A stretch of 64,000 bases of DNA from the NCBI RefSeq assembly GCF_900182955.1, contig NZ_FXUL01000026.1, positions 24,855 through 88,854 on the forward strand. Direction: 5' to 3'. The notes under the pieces were generated by a model. The model was not told the origin of the DNA. It ran no database searches and worked only from the letters and a program-made list of their open reading frames with translations. Source of the DNA: Noviherbaspirillum suwonense. GTDB taxonomy: Bacteria; Pseudomonadota; Gammaproteobacteria; Burkholderiales; Burkholderiaceae_D. Shown here piece after piece: positions 35,722 through 43,620 of the stretch (the stretch's first letter is position 1; every line of letters starts with the position of its first letter). Position numbers and translations under genes: made by a program.

Positions 35722-35749
35722 CCCTGTTCCCGGCAAGCCGAGAACAGGG
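35722..35749 (-). terminator. Hairpin downstream of collagen-like lipoprotein gene
   Basis: CCCTGTTC and GAACAGGG, extended inward by CGGC/GCCG, form a strong near-perfect stem with an AA loop 24 bp after the stop of the minus-strand gene. No T-run follows, so it is a probable but not classical terminator. Confidence 0.5.
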
Positions 35750-35772
35750 GCTAAGGCAACTACGTTGACGCC

Positions 35773-36120
35773 TTAACGCTTCTCGACAGGCACGACGATT
35801 ACGGTGCCGCCTTCCTTGCCCGCTTCGCCGGCTGCGCCGGTTGCGCCGGACGCACCGGTCGCGCCGGTGTCGCCAGTGTTTCCTGTCGCGCCCGTCGAAC
35901 CTGTCGAACCTGTCGAACCAGTTGCGCCGGCAGTACCTTTTGCGCCGTCAGAACCGTTGGTGCCATTCGCGCCTGCCGGCCCGGGGACGGCGACGATGAC
36001 GGGAGCCGGGGTTGGCGCGGCGGCCGCTGGCGCAGGCGCTTCAATCACGGTGGTTTTTTTCTCGCAGGCGGTCAGGCCGATGGTGGCAATCAGTGCAGCA
36101 ATCAGAATCGAATATTTCAT
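35773..36120 (-). CDS. Collagen-like repeat lipoprotein
   Basis: A 115-residue predicted lipoprotein. [19 protein letters not shown] is a type II signal peptide with lipobox LTAC, followed by an Ala/Pro linker and then 19 consecutive Gly-x-y triplets ([12 protein letters not shown] and so on, including GST three times in a row), ending in IVVPVEKR. Bacterial collagen-like proteins form triple helices; here a short rod tethered to a membrane or the surface is predicted. The triplets are Thr/Ala/Ser-rich and nearly lack Pro, so stability would have to come from other contacts. No neighbour explains its job. Confidence 0.8.
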   Translation of the reverse strand: MKYSILIAALIATIGLTACEKKTTVIEAPAPAAAAPTPAPVIVAVPGPAGANGTNGSDGAKGTAGATGSTGSTGSTGATGNTGDTGATGASGATGAAGEAGKEGGTVIVVPVEKR

Positions 36121-36435
36121 TTAAAGCCCTAAGAATTAAAGTTAAAACTGCGCACAGTCCCGCAATCGCAGCGCGATACAACCCGGCGCATAGTGGACGC
36201 CAGGTTACTTTTAATCAACTCTTAAAACGCCTTAATGTCACAATCTATTGAAATAAAGCAACTTTACTTGATTGCAATCAACCATTGGGGCTTTAACAAA
36301 ATTTAATGCACATTCGGACAGCGACTTTGGTAGGAGGCGCGCCGAGGAACGTTCGCCAGTACCCGTTCATCCCGCATCCTGAATAGCGCTTACCGACCGC
36401 CGCTCGGCGGGTCGGCAGCCTACGCGTGCTGGCTG
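36121..36435. other. AT-rich divergent intergenic region
   Basis: About 315 bp between the collagen-like gene and the PEP-CTERM gene. It is AT-rich and probably holds the divergent promoters, but no specific element can be called with confidence. Confidence 0.4.
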
Positions 36436-37329
36436 ATGTGCATGGTGCCATTAGCCTCGGCTCCGCTTTCGTCACGCCAGCGGACTTGGTGCAACCAGTT
36501 TCCCTACGCTGCCCGCTGGCATTTGCGGTTCCTACCATCGCTTGGCTGGCTTTCTGCAAATCTGCTGGTCGCAGCTTGTGCCTTAGGCGCACAAAGTGCA
36601 TCAGCCCAGACAACGGTCTTTGCCGACTTCACGGTTCAGCCTACTGGAACGGGAGCCAACTTTGTTGCAGACAAAATCACCGGTAATTTTGTTGAAATTG
36701 CCAACTTCAGCACGGACGGCAGCTTTTCGGCCAACCTGTACTGGAAAGGCGGCGCCTTCGTCGCCAATGACGGTACAACCCAGCTGACAGCCAGCGCAAC
36801 CGGCCTAGGGACGAACTACGGGATTTACGCGCTGTATACTGCGGACGCCACCTTCTCCAGGTCTGGCACCCGGACGGACTTCAACTTTACGTCCGGCACC
36901 GGATCGCTGTCGTTCTGGCTCGACCCGGGCAACAATACCGAATATGTCCCTGGGCCCGGCAATGATTTCGTTGGCTCGAATACGGGGGACGATATCCGGA
37001 TCGCCAATGGCGATCCCCTTTCAGGCAACGGCTTCCTCGATTCAGCCAATCCGCAGTGTGGCGGGGGCATCTTCTGCGGCGCGTTCGGCTCAACGACGAC
37101 GTTCCAGTTGATCGATCCTGACGGCACTAGCTTTTTCATTGCGCCTACCCCGTTCTATCAGCTGTCATTCCAGTCCGGCCAGTTGAATAACTTCGATCCG
37201 ACCGGTCGCCAGGTCCTGAACGGCTCTCTCGACGTCGTCTTCAACGGTGTCCCTGTCCCCGAACCAACCAGCATCGCCTTGCTGGGACTTGGCCTGATCG
37301 GCCTGAGCCGTCGTCGCAGGAAGGGCTGA
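36436..37329 (+). CDS. PEP-CTERM protein, PepA-like (flocculation-associated type)
   Basis: A ~297-residue exported protein ending PVPEPTSIALLGLGLIGL and RRRRKG, the PEP-CTERM sorting signal cut by exosortase. The body (VFADFTVQPTGTG, LYWKGGAFVANDGTTQLTA, FWLDPGNNTEY, FQSGQLNNFDPTGRQVLNG) resembles the flocculation-associated PEP-CTERM protein PepA. A signal peptide ends ASA-Q near residue 57, but the N-terminus before it is unusually long and basic for a secretion signal, so the true start may be inside or the 5' end may be altered. No exosortase gene is in the window. Confidence 0.8.
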   Translation: MCMVPLASAPLSSRQRTWCNQFPYAARWHLRFLPSLGWLSANLLVAACALGAQSASAQTTVFADFTVQPTGTGANFVADKITGNFVEIANFSTDGSFSANLYWKGGAFVANDGTTQLTASATGLGTNYGIYALYTADATFSRSGTRTDFNFTSGTGSLSFWLDPGNNTEYVPGPGNDFVGSNTGDDIRIANGDPLSGNGFLDSANPQCGGGIFCGAFGSTTTFQLIDPDGTSFFIAPTPFYQLSFQSGQLNNFDPTGRQVLNGSLDVVFNGVPVPEPTSIALLGLGLIGLSRRRRKG

Positions 37330-37385
37330 CCGTTAGGCAAAGTAATCAGATAAGGTCCGCTGTCGGAAATTTTTACACGGGGGTG

Positions 37386-37418
37386 AAGCCATGACTGCGA
37401 GGTTGTGGCTTTTTTTTC
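37386..37418 (+). terminator. Rho-independent terminator of the PEP-CTERM gene
   Basis: AAGCCA and TGGCTT pair around a 14-nt centre and are followed by eight T residues, 57 bp after the gene's stop. This is a classical intrinsic terminator. Confidence 0.75.
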
Positions 37419-37751
37419 GTGGGCTCTGCCTGTGCCGGCGGGCGCGGCCGGATCTGCCGGTCGCGTAATCAATTCATTTGCACGCCCTGCAGACAGCGTC
37501 GATTGCCTCTTGCACGAAACGTTGCCTTTCCTTATCGGTGCTAAGGAAACCGGCGAAATGCATTGCTTTGTCAGGCGATACCGTGCCCACTTCGGCAAGG
37601 AAATCAATTGAAATATGCCTGTCATTCAAGCTGGGATCGGATGACGGAAACGATGTAAGGCAGTCTCTTGTCTTGAGTGTCCCGACCTGCCGGACTAACC
37701 GTTCTGGCCGGCGGCCGGCCGCGAGCCGCCGGCCGCCTGGATACTTTCCGG
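37419..37751. other. Intergenic region after PEP-CTERM gene
   Basis: About 330 bp between two terminators of convergent genes. Short frames on both strands have no supporting signals. Nothing else seen. Confidence 0.4.
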
Positions 37752-37779
37752 AAAAAACAAAAGCCGGCTGGCGCCGGCT
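37752..37779 (-). terminator. Rho-independent terminator of DUF4148 gene
   Basis: On the minus strand AGCCGGC, GCCA loop, GCCGGCT followed by TTTGTTTTTT. Classical intrinsic terminator, ~50 bp after the DUF4148 stop. Confidence 0.85.
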
Positions 37780-37827
37780 CCTGTCTGTTTCGGTCGAACC
37801 GCCCTGCCTGGCGCGGTCGTTTTCGGC

Positions 37828-38130
37828 TTAGCCGCCGAAGTAGGTGTCGTTTACATCGCCATAGTGGCGGATGGAGGCGGCGCGGATGGCTTCGGCGCGC
37901 ACGTCCTGGCGGCTGCGGCCGCCGGCGGCATACACGGTGTCCTGGCCGTCATGCTGGCGCTGCGCGGTCGTGCCTTCGGCGGTGGCCTGGGCCAGGTCCT
38001 GGCGCACTTCGGCGCGGGTCAGGCGGGACTGGAAAGCGGCGTCCGGCGCGACGAATTCGGTCTGCTGGGCAAAGGCCGAACCGGTGGCAGCGAGGATGGC
38101 GACAGCGGCGAAGATATTCTTGACGTTCAT
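37828..38130 (-). CDS. DUF4148 family exported protein
   Basis: A 100-residue secreted protein. MNVKNIFAAVAILAATGSAFA is a Sec signal; the mature part has the DUF4148 pattern SRLTRAEVRQDLAQA followed by QDTVYAAGG and SRQDVRAEAIRAA. The family is common in Burkholderiales and Oxalobacteraceae and has no assigned function. GGAG precedes the ATG at 38130; a longer frame is rejected because it would place the signal peptide internally. It has its own strong terminator, so it is a single-gene unit. Confidence 0.85.
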   Translation of the reverse strand: MNVKNIFAAVAILAATGSAFAQQTEFVAPDAAFQSRLTRAEVRQDLAQATAEGTTAQRQHDGQDTVYAAGGRSRQDVRAEAIRAASIRHYGDVNDTYFGG

Positions 38131-38345
38131 GGTGTACTCCAAAATAAAGGTTGAGGAGGCGGGCACCGCAGTCAAGGCAATCATGAGTCTAGTCTGCCTG
38201 TCGGGTCCTGCCTCGCTGAGCCGCACCGGCTGGTGCGTTCATCGATGGACACAGTGTACCGATACCCTCGGCTGCGAAAAACAGCGTTGCTGTCAATTCA
38301 CCATTGCCGATTTCGAAATAATCAGCGCTCCCCCCGCCTCCGTCC

Positions 38346-39203
38346 TCAACCCTCGTAACGCCGGCTGCCCTCGAGAATGGCCTGCGTTCCCAGCACGCCG
38401 TTGAGCGCATCGAAGTCCAGCATGCGGCCGGCATTGCCCTTGTTGCTGCCGCTCTGGCGCAACTCGCCGAAGTAGGCTTCCAGCGCATGGGCCACCGCGC
38501 GCACCGTGCCGCCCGGGAAGATCGCTAGGCGGTAGCCGATCTCCTGCAGTTCCTGCGCATTCTTCAGCGGCGTCTTGCCGCCTTCCACCATGTTGGCCAG
38601 CAGCGGTACCCGGCTGGCGAAACGCTCGGTGACGATGCGCATCTGCGCCGCATCGCGGACGGCCTCAATGAACAGCACATCGGCGCCGGCTTCCAGGTAG
38701 GCTTCGCCGCGATCCAGCGCCGCCTCGAAGCCGTCGACCGCCACCGCATCGGTGCGCGCAACGATCAGGGTCTGGTCCGAAGCGCGGGCATCCAGCGCCG
38801 CCCGGATCTTGCCGACCATTTCGGCGGCGCCGATCAGCTGCTTGCCGTCGAGGTGGCCGCAGCGCTTCGGACTGGTCTGGTCCTCGAGCTGGATCGCCGA
38901 CGCGCCGGCGCGCTCGAAGCGCCTGACGGTGCGCTGCACGTTCAACGCATTGCCGTAACCGGTGTCTGCATCGATGATGACCGGCAGCGCGGTGCGCTCG
39001 CGGATGGTAGCCATGGTTTCGCAGACCTCGGCGAAACTGACCAGGCCGATGTCGGGCGCACCCAGGCGGGTGTAGGCGATGCTGGCGCCCGACAGGTACA
39101 GCGCTTCGAAGCCAGCGCGCTCGGCCATTAGCGCCGAGAATGCGTCATAGACGCCGGGCGCGATCAGGATCTGCTGCTGCAGCAGCCGTTGTTTCAGGGT
39201 CAT
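38346..39203 (-). CDS. Isocitrate lyase/PEP mutase superfamily enzyme (dimethylmalate lyase-like)
   Basis: A 285-residue TIM-barrel lyase. DADTGYGN (78-85) binds the metal-carboxylate, LEDQ (106-109) is conserved, and KRCGH (113-117) is the signature with the catalytic cysteine found in the C-C lyases (isocitrate, 2-methylisocitrate and 2,3-dimethylmalate lyases) rather than in the phosphonate mutases. It probably splits a hydroxy-di- or tricarboxylate by retro-aldol/Claisen cleavage. Its start overlaps the end of the small hydratase subunit, so it is in one operon with the aconitase-family hydratase. This pair mirrors dimethylmaleate hydratase followed by 2,3-dimethylmalate lyase; the precise substrate is inferred from that. 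Confidence 0.85.
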   Translation of the reverse strand: MTLKQRLLQQQILIAPGVYDAFSALMAERAGFEALYLSGASIAYTRLGAPDIGLVSFAEVCETMATIRERTALPVIIDADTGYGNALNVQRTVRRFERAGASAIQLEDQTSPKRCGHLDGKQLIGAAEMVGKIRAALDARASDQTLIVARTDAVAVDGFEAALDRGEAYLEAGADVLFIEAVRDAAQMRIVTERFASRVPLLANMVEGGKTPLKNAQELQEIGYRLAIFPGGTVRAVAHALEAYFGELRQSGSNKGNAGRMLDFDALNGVLGTQAILEGSRRYEG

Positions 39204-39721
39204 CGTGCGTCCTTGTCATCTTCATTCGGTTGCGGCGCATTGCGCGCCAGGCGTTTCTTCAGATGCGGCAGCAGCCCGCCGTCGTCCACCATCGCCATCA
39301 GGAAGCCCGGGATGGGTTCGCAGGCCAGCGTCAGGCCCTGCTGCGGCAGCACGATGCGGCCCGCGACCGGATCGACTTCGATCGGCGCGCCGTCGGGGAT
39401 GCCGGCGGTGTCGGCGCAGACCAGCGCCATCAGCCCGAGGTTCAGCGCATTGCGATAGAAGATGCCGCCGAAGGACTGCGCCACCACGGCGCGGATGCCG
39501 AGCGCCTTCAGCGCCTGCGGCGCCTGTTCGCGCGAGGAGCCGATGCCGAAATTGCGTCCGGCGACCAGGATGTCGCCCTCGCGCACGCCGCCAGCGAATT
39601 CGGGCCGCACCGCTTCCAGGCAATGCGCGGCTAGTTGCGCGATCGGCAGCTTCATGTACAGGCCGGGCGCCATCACGTCGGTATCGACGCCGTCGCCGAA
39701 CTTCCAGACGCGCGCGCTCAT
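39200..39721 (-). CDS. Aconitase-family hydratase small subunit (LeuD/DmdB-like)
   Basis: A 173-residue swivel domain of the LeuD type. VWKFGDGVDTDVMAPG is the family start (compare 'DNIDTD' in LeuD), followed by GRNFGIGSSREQAPQALKALG, the conserved active-site loop with Gly-Ser-Ser-Arg, and later QSFGGIFYRNALNLG. It assembles with the large subunit to hydrate a carbon-carbon double bond. It overlaps the large-subunit stop by 4 bp (ATGA) and the lyase start by 4 bp. As this is not in a leuA/leuB context, a role in leucine synthesis is unlikely. Confidence 0.88.
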   Translation of the reverse strand: MSARVWKFGDGVDTDVMAPGLYMKLPIAQLAAHCLEAVRPEFAGGVREGDILVAGRNFGIGSSREQAPQALKALGIRAVVAQSFGGIFYRNALNLGLMALVCADTAGIPDGAPIEVDPVAGRIVLPQQGLTLACEPIPGFLMAMVDDGGLLPHLKKRLARNAPQPNEDDKDAR

Positions 39722-41016
39722 CGATGCGCCTCCAGCAGGATGCGCGGGTCCACGATGCGACCCGCCACCGCCGACGCCGCCACCGTGTACGGCGAGGCCA
39801 GCCAGACCCTGCTGCTGGCGGCGCCCATGCGGCCGCGGAAGTTGCGCGCGGTCGACGAGATCACGCGCTCGCCTTCGCCGAAACGGAACTGGCCGTAGCC
39901 GGCGCAGGCGCCGCAGCCTATCGGCAGGATCTGCGCGCCGGCATCGGCCAGCGCCTGCAGCGCGCCTTCCGACTGCGCGACCTGCTGGTCGCGCAGCGAA
40001 GCCGGGGCGACCAGCAGCCGCTTGCCGGTTGCGACCCGCCGGCCGCGCAGGATGCGGGCCGCCATGCGCAAGTCCGACAGCTTGGCGCCGGTGCACGCGC
40101 CGATATAGGCAGTGTCGATCTCCTGTCCTTCGAAGCGGTCGACCGGCGCGGCGTTGGCAGGACTGTGCGGCGCGGCCACGTGCGGCGAGAGCGCGGCCGC
40201 GTCGAACACATGGTGCGCCAGCAAAGGCGCGCCGGCGTCCGTGCGCCAGTCGGCAAGGGCACGTTCCTGCGCGAAGTCGCCGCCATCGCCGTTCAATGCG
40301 CCGACCGCCTGCAGATAGGCCCGCGTGATCGCGTCCGGCGCCACCAGGCCGGCCTGCGCGCCCAGCTCCGCGGCCATGTTGGCCAGCGTCATCCGCTCCT
40401 GCATGTCCAGCGCCGCGACCGCGTCGCCGGCGTATTCCACCGTCTGGTACTGTCCGCCGTCCATGCCCAGCTTCGCGCACAGAAACAGCATCATGTCCTT
40501 GGCCGAAACCCCGTCGCAAAGACACCCGGTCCATTCCAGCAGGATGGTGCCGGGCACCTTGAGCCAGATTTCGCCGGTCACGAGCACGCCCAGCATTTCG
40601 GTGGCGCCGATGCCGAACATGTAGGCGCCGAACGCGCCGCCGGTGCTGGAATGGCTGTCGCCGCCGACGGCAAGCATGCCGGGCCGCAGGTGGCCCTGCT
40701 CCGGCAGCACCACGTGGCAGATGCCCTGTTCGTCGTGAAAGTTGCGGATGCCGGCTGCCTGCACCCAGTCGCGGGTGAAGCGCAGGATCTGCTGCGAATC
40801 CGGGTCGGCGGCCGGCACGTAATGGTCGGTGACGATCACGTAGCGGTCGGGGTCCCACACGCGGGCGCCGAGCGCCTCGAGCATCGGCGCGACGCGCCGC
40901 GGGCCGGACGAGTCATGCGACATCGCCAGGTCGACCTTGCAGGTGACGATCTCGCCCGGCTCCACCGCGTCCTTGCCGGCGGCGCGCGCGATGATTTTCT
41001 GCGCTAGCGTTTTCAT
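39718..41016 (-). CDS. Aconitase-family hydratase large subunit (LeuC/DmdA-like)
   Basis: A 432-residue [4Fe-4S] hydro-lyase subunit. LAMSHDSSGPRRVAPML near the N-terminus, GGDSHSSTGGAFGAYMFGIG, GACTGAKL and GCGACAGYG are the conserved active-site and cluster-binding segments; Cys in GACTGA and the two in GCGACAGYG supply the three ligands. ATG at 41016 is used because GGAG lies nine bases upstream; the TTG two codons earlier overlaps the receptor stop. The partner small subunit is the next gene. The family includes homoaconitase, isopropylmalate isomerase and dimethylmaleate hydratase. The neighbours (TTT receptor, KRCGH lyase) point to catabolism. Confidence 0.87.
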   Translation of the reverse strand: MKTLAQKIIARAAGKDAVEPGEIVTCKVDLAMSHDSSGPRRVAPMLEALGARVWDPDRYVIVTDHYVPAADPDSQQILRFTRDWVQAAGIRNFHDEQGICHVVLPEQGHLRPGMLAVGGDSHSSTGGAFGAYMFGIGATEMLGVLVTGEIWLKVPGTILLEWTGCLCDGVSAKDMMLFLCAKLGMDGGQYQTVEYAGDAVAALDMQERMTLANMAAELGAQAGLVAPDAITRAYLQAVGALNGDGGDFAQERALADWRTDAGAPLLAHHVFDAAALSPHVAAPHSPANAAPVDRFEGQEIDTAYIGACTGAKLSDLRMAARILRGRRVATGKRLLVAPASLRDQQVAQSEGALQALADAGAQILPIGCGACAGYGQFRFGEGERVISSTARNFRGRMGAASSRVWLASPYTVAASAVAGRIVDPRILLEAHR

Positions 41017-41022
41017 CGGCAA

Positions 41023-42009
41023 TTACTCCGCCACCGCGCCGGAGAATTTCACGACCTTGGCCCAGTGCTGCACGTCGCGCACGACGAATTCGCCGAACTG
41101 CTGCGGCGGCATCGCGCTCGGGGTGCCGCCATCGGTCTCCAGCTTCTTCACGAAGGCCGGGTCTTCGATCGCCTTTTTCGCCGCTTCGTACAGGCGCTGC
41201 GTGACCTCGGCCGGCATTTTGGCCGGGCCGAACAGGCCGAACCAGGCATTCGACTCGAAGCCCTTGACCGTCTTGCCGATCGGCGGGACGTTCGGAAACT
41301 GCGGCATCGGCGTGGCGCTGGTCACGCCGAGCAGCTTGATCTTCCCGCCCTGCAGATGCGGCAGCACATTCAGCGCGCTGGCGAACATCAGTTCCACGTG
41401 GCCGGCCAGTACGTCGGTGACGGCCGGATTGGTGCCCTTGTAGGCGACATTGACGATGTTCGCGCCCGTCATCATCTTCAGCTGCTCGCCAGCGAGGTGC
41501 AGCGATGAGCCGCTGCCGCCGATGGCGAAATTGAGCGCGCCCGGATGCTTCTTCGCATGGTCGAGCAGCTCCGCCAGGGTATTGGCCGGAACGTTGTGAT
41601 TGGCGATCAGCACGCTGGGCACGGTGGCGACCATGGTGATCGGCGTGAAATCCTTGATCGGGTCGAACGGCAGCTTCGGATACAGCGAGGCGTTGATGGT
41701 GTGGCTGGTGAAACTCATCAGGATGGTCTCGCCGTTGGGCGCGCTCCTGGCCACCATCTCGGCGGCGATGTTGCCGCCCGCGCCGCCGCGGTTTTCAACG
41801 ATCACCGGGCGTTTGAGGCTGACCTCCATGCCCCTTCCGACAGCGCGCGCCAGCGTGTCGGTGGTGCCGCCGGCCGGCGCGCCGACGACGATCCTGATCG
41901 GCCGCGCATTGTCCTGGGCCAGGGCCGGCATCGAAGCCGCGGCGATGCCCGCTGCGGCGATGGACAGGGTTACTGCTGCGCGTCGCAGCGTGGGTCGCTT
42001 GGTCTGCAT
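41023..42009 (-). CDS. Bug/TctC-family tripartite tricarboxylate transporter substrate-binding protein
   Basis: A 328-residue periplasmic receptor. Residues 1-31 form a signal peptide (SIAAAGIAAASMPALAQ). PIRIVVGAPAGGTTDTLAR, ENRGGAGGNIAAE and FGPAKMPAEV are the Bug signatures. AAGGAGAG precedes the ATG. It is the first enzyme-side gene downstream of the GntR regulator and feeds the hydratase-lyase operon, so it likely binds the di- or tricarboxylate substrate. As with the receptor at 14.5 kb, no tctAB permease is adjacent. Confidence 0.92.
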   Translation of the reverse strand: MQTKRPTLRRAAVTLSIAAAGIAAASMPALAQDNARPIRIVVGAPAGGTTDTLARAVGRGMEVSLKRPVIVENRGGAGGNIAAEMVARSAPNGETILMSFTSHTINASLYPKLPFDPIKDFTPITMVATVPSVLIANHNVPANTLAELLDHAKKHPGALNFAIGGSGSSLHLAGEQLKMMTGANIVNVAYKGTNPAVTDVLAGHVELMFASALNVLPHLQGGKIKLLGVTSATPMPQFPNVPPIGKTVKGFESNAWFGLFGPAKMPAEVTQRLYEAAKKAIEDPAFVKKLETDGGTPSAMPPQQFGEFVVRDVQHWAKVVKFSGAVAE

Positions 42010-42120
42010 GTCTCTCTCCTTGATATTCGATTCGTGAAGGTTTCGGCACCGGTCTGCGCCGGCTTGCCTTCTCCCTTGCGTTGCATGGCCCGACGTCAGG
42101 CCGTGGGCGCGGCCGCTAGC

Positions 42121-42903
42121 TCAGGGCTGCGCGACCTCGTCTTTCTGGTACCAAACGCGCGCCTCCTCGTCGCCGCCGCGCCACAGGTCCATCCGGTATT
42201 CATAGCGGTCGGGCCGGTACAGGCCCTGCAGCCACTGCACCGGCAGGCCGTCGGCATCCAGCACCAGGCGCCTGACGGCAAGCAGCGGCGCGCCCACCGG
42301 CACGTCCAGCAGCGATGCGACGCCGGTATCGGCCAGCCGCGCCGACATCGTCTGGCGGGCATGGCCGACCTTGACCCCCTGCTCTTCCAGCAGCGTCAGC
42401 ATCGGCCTGGCGCCCAGCGCGTCGGCTTGCAGCCGATCGCCGATCACTGTTGGCACGAAGGTCGTGATGTGCGACACCGGGCCGCTGGCGAGACTGCGCA
42501 CCCGCACCGTCCGGACCGCGATTTCACCAGCCGGCAATGCCAGGTCGGCGGCAATGTCCGGCGGCGGCGCGACCCGCGCATGGCTGATCACGCGCACCGA
42601 GGTGTCCAGGGCCGAACTGATGATGTTGTCCAGGAGACCGGTGGAACGCCGCTGCTCCAGCGTCTGCCGCGCCACGTTCGGATTGACAAAGGTGCCGGCG
42701 CCGCGCCGGCGGGTCACCAGGCCCTCCTGCACCAGCTGGTCCAGCGCCTTGCGCATCGTGATGCGGGACACCTTGTATTGCCTGGCAAGGTCAAGTTCGC
42801 CCGGCAATGGCAGCGTCGCGTCGCAGTCGGCGACGCAGCGGTCGCGCAGGACCAGGTAAATCTGGTGGTACAGGGGCACGACCGAACCGGTGATGGCTTC
42901 CAT
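42121..42903 (-). CDS. GntR-family regulator with UTRA domain (HutC subfamily)
   Basis: A 260-residue regulator: GntR winged helix (about 8-75; LPGELDLARQYKVSRITMRKALDQL includes the recognition helix) followed by a UTRA ligand-binding domain (about 95-245). ATG at 42903 replaces a TTG three codons earlier. It sits at the head of the TTT receptor-hydratase-lyase gene set, on the same strand, and is the likely local regulator. A pair of overlapping palindromes 46-68 bp upstream of its start is the probable operator, so autoregulation is expected. Confidence 0.9.
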   Translation of the reverse strand: MEAITGSVVPLYHQIYLVLRDRCVADCDATLPLPGELDLARQYKVSRITMRKALDQLVQEGLVTRRRGAGTFVNPNVARQTLEQRRSTGLLDNIISSALDTSVRVISHARVAPPPDIAADLALPAGEIAVRTVRVRSLASGPVSHITTFVPTVIGDRLQADALGARPMLTLLEEQGVKVGHARQTMSARLADTGVASLLDVPVGAPLLAVRRLVLDADGLPVQWLQGLYRPDRYEYRMDLWRGGDEEARVWYQKDEVAQP

Positions 42904-42948
42904 GGCGGGCAATGTACGAAAGACTGAAAGCGGGGATGCTATCTTTGA

Positions 42949-42971
42949 CCTATTGTCCTGTCAATAGGACA
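42949..42971. promoter_or_regulatory. GntR operator candidate (overlapping palindromes)
   Basis: CCTATTG-N6-CAATAGG and TGTCCT-N6-AGGACA overlap within 23 bp, just upstream of the GntR start. GntR/HutC regulators bind such short palindromes; the assignment is inferred from position. Confidence 0.55.
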
Positions 42972-43145
42972 TTTAAGTCTGTGTGGAAGGGTGGAGCAGA
43001 AGGTTAACGGTAGCGCCTCGGGGAAACCGCGTGCCTTGTGTCGGGAGAATTCAATGCGCCCTAGATGGCTGCAAGACGCCCACGTGCGCCACGCGGATTA
43101 CATCCAGTCGCCTCATTCAGCCGCAACTTTCAGGGCGATCTGCGC

Positions 43146-43346
43146 ATGACCTTTAAGGAAATTGCAGGATCAAATCCCATTAATGAAGAATGGATAGGAC
43201 CGATCTTTCGGATGACAATAAATGCGATACGCGGAAATGAAAACTGCGTCATCACGGCGCAGTCATTACAATTGGGTGTGGATCAGGAAAGTCGTATCTG
43301 TATTACGCAAACTTCCGCCCAGCGGTTAAGACTGCCAGCACAATAA
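43146..43346 (+). CDS. Hypothetical protein (66 residues)
   Basis: A short frame encoding MTFKEIAGSNPINEEWIGPI followed by FRMTINAIRGNENCVITAQS. The region is lower in GC than its neighbours. There is no clear ribosome-binding site (AGGGCG is the nearest candidate) and no recognisable family. It could be a real small gene divergent from the GntR regulator, or spurious. Confidence 0.3.
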   Translation: MTFKEIAGSNPINEEWIGPIFRMTINAIRGNENCVITAQSLQLGVDQESRICITQTSAQRLRLPAQ

Positions 43347-43395
43347 TTCCGTTTCTGACAGTGCGGTCATCCAGACCCGATTAGGGAGATTTGCC

Positions 43396-43602
43396 TTAAA
43401 TGGCTTCAGCCATTGCCCGGACACGCGCCACCTGCTTGGCGCTGACGCGGCCGGTCGTCGATACGGCATTGGTCATTGCCATAGCAGTTTTAAAAACGTC
43501 GAGCCACTCGCCGAAAGAAAGGCTGCGCTGCGGGGACGCGGCCGTTTTCCTGAAGAAGGAAGGAATAGCGGCGCCGGAATAAGTCATCATCGAACTGGTC
43601 AT
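43396..43602 (-). CDS. Hypothetical small protein (68 residues)
   Basis: A 68-residue frame, ATG at 43602 with AGGAT six bases upstream. The sequence has a hydrophilic N-terminal part (TSSMMTYSGAAIPSFFRK), then SFGEWLDVFKTAMAMTNAVS and a basic helix VSAKQVARVRAMAEAI. The amphipathic pattern looks protein-like. No family is recognised and neighbours give no clue. Confidence 0.5.
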   Translation of the reverse strand: MTSSMMTYSGAAIPSFFRKTAASPQRSLSFGEWLDVFKTAMAMTNAVSTTGRVSAKQVARVRAMAEAI

Positions 43603-43620
43603 ATTTATCCTGTGAAACAA

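Noticed and set aside
39200..40858. 552-codon frame joining the small hydratase subunit with upstream sequence
   Set aside because: Only the last 173 codons are a real LeuD-type gene (ATG at 39721 inside the large-subunit stop); the rest is out of frame with the large subunit.
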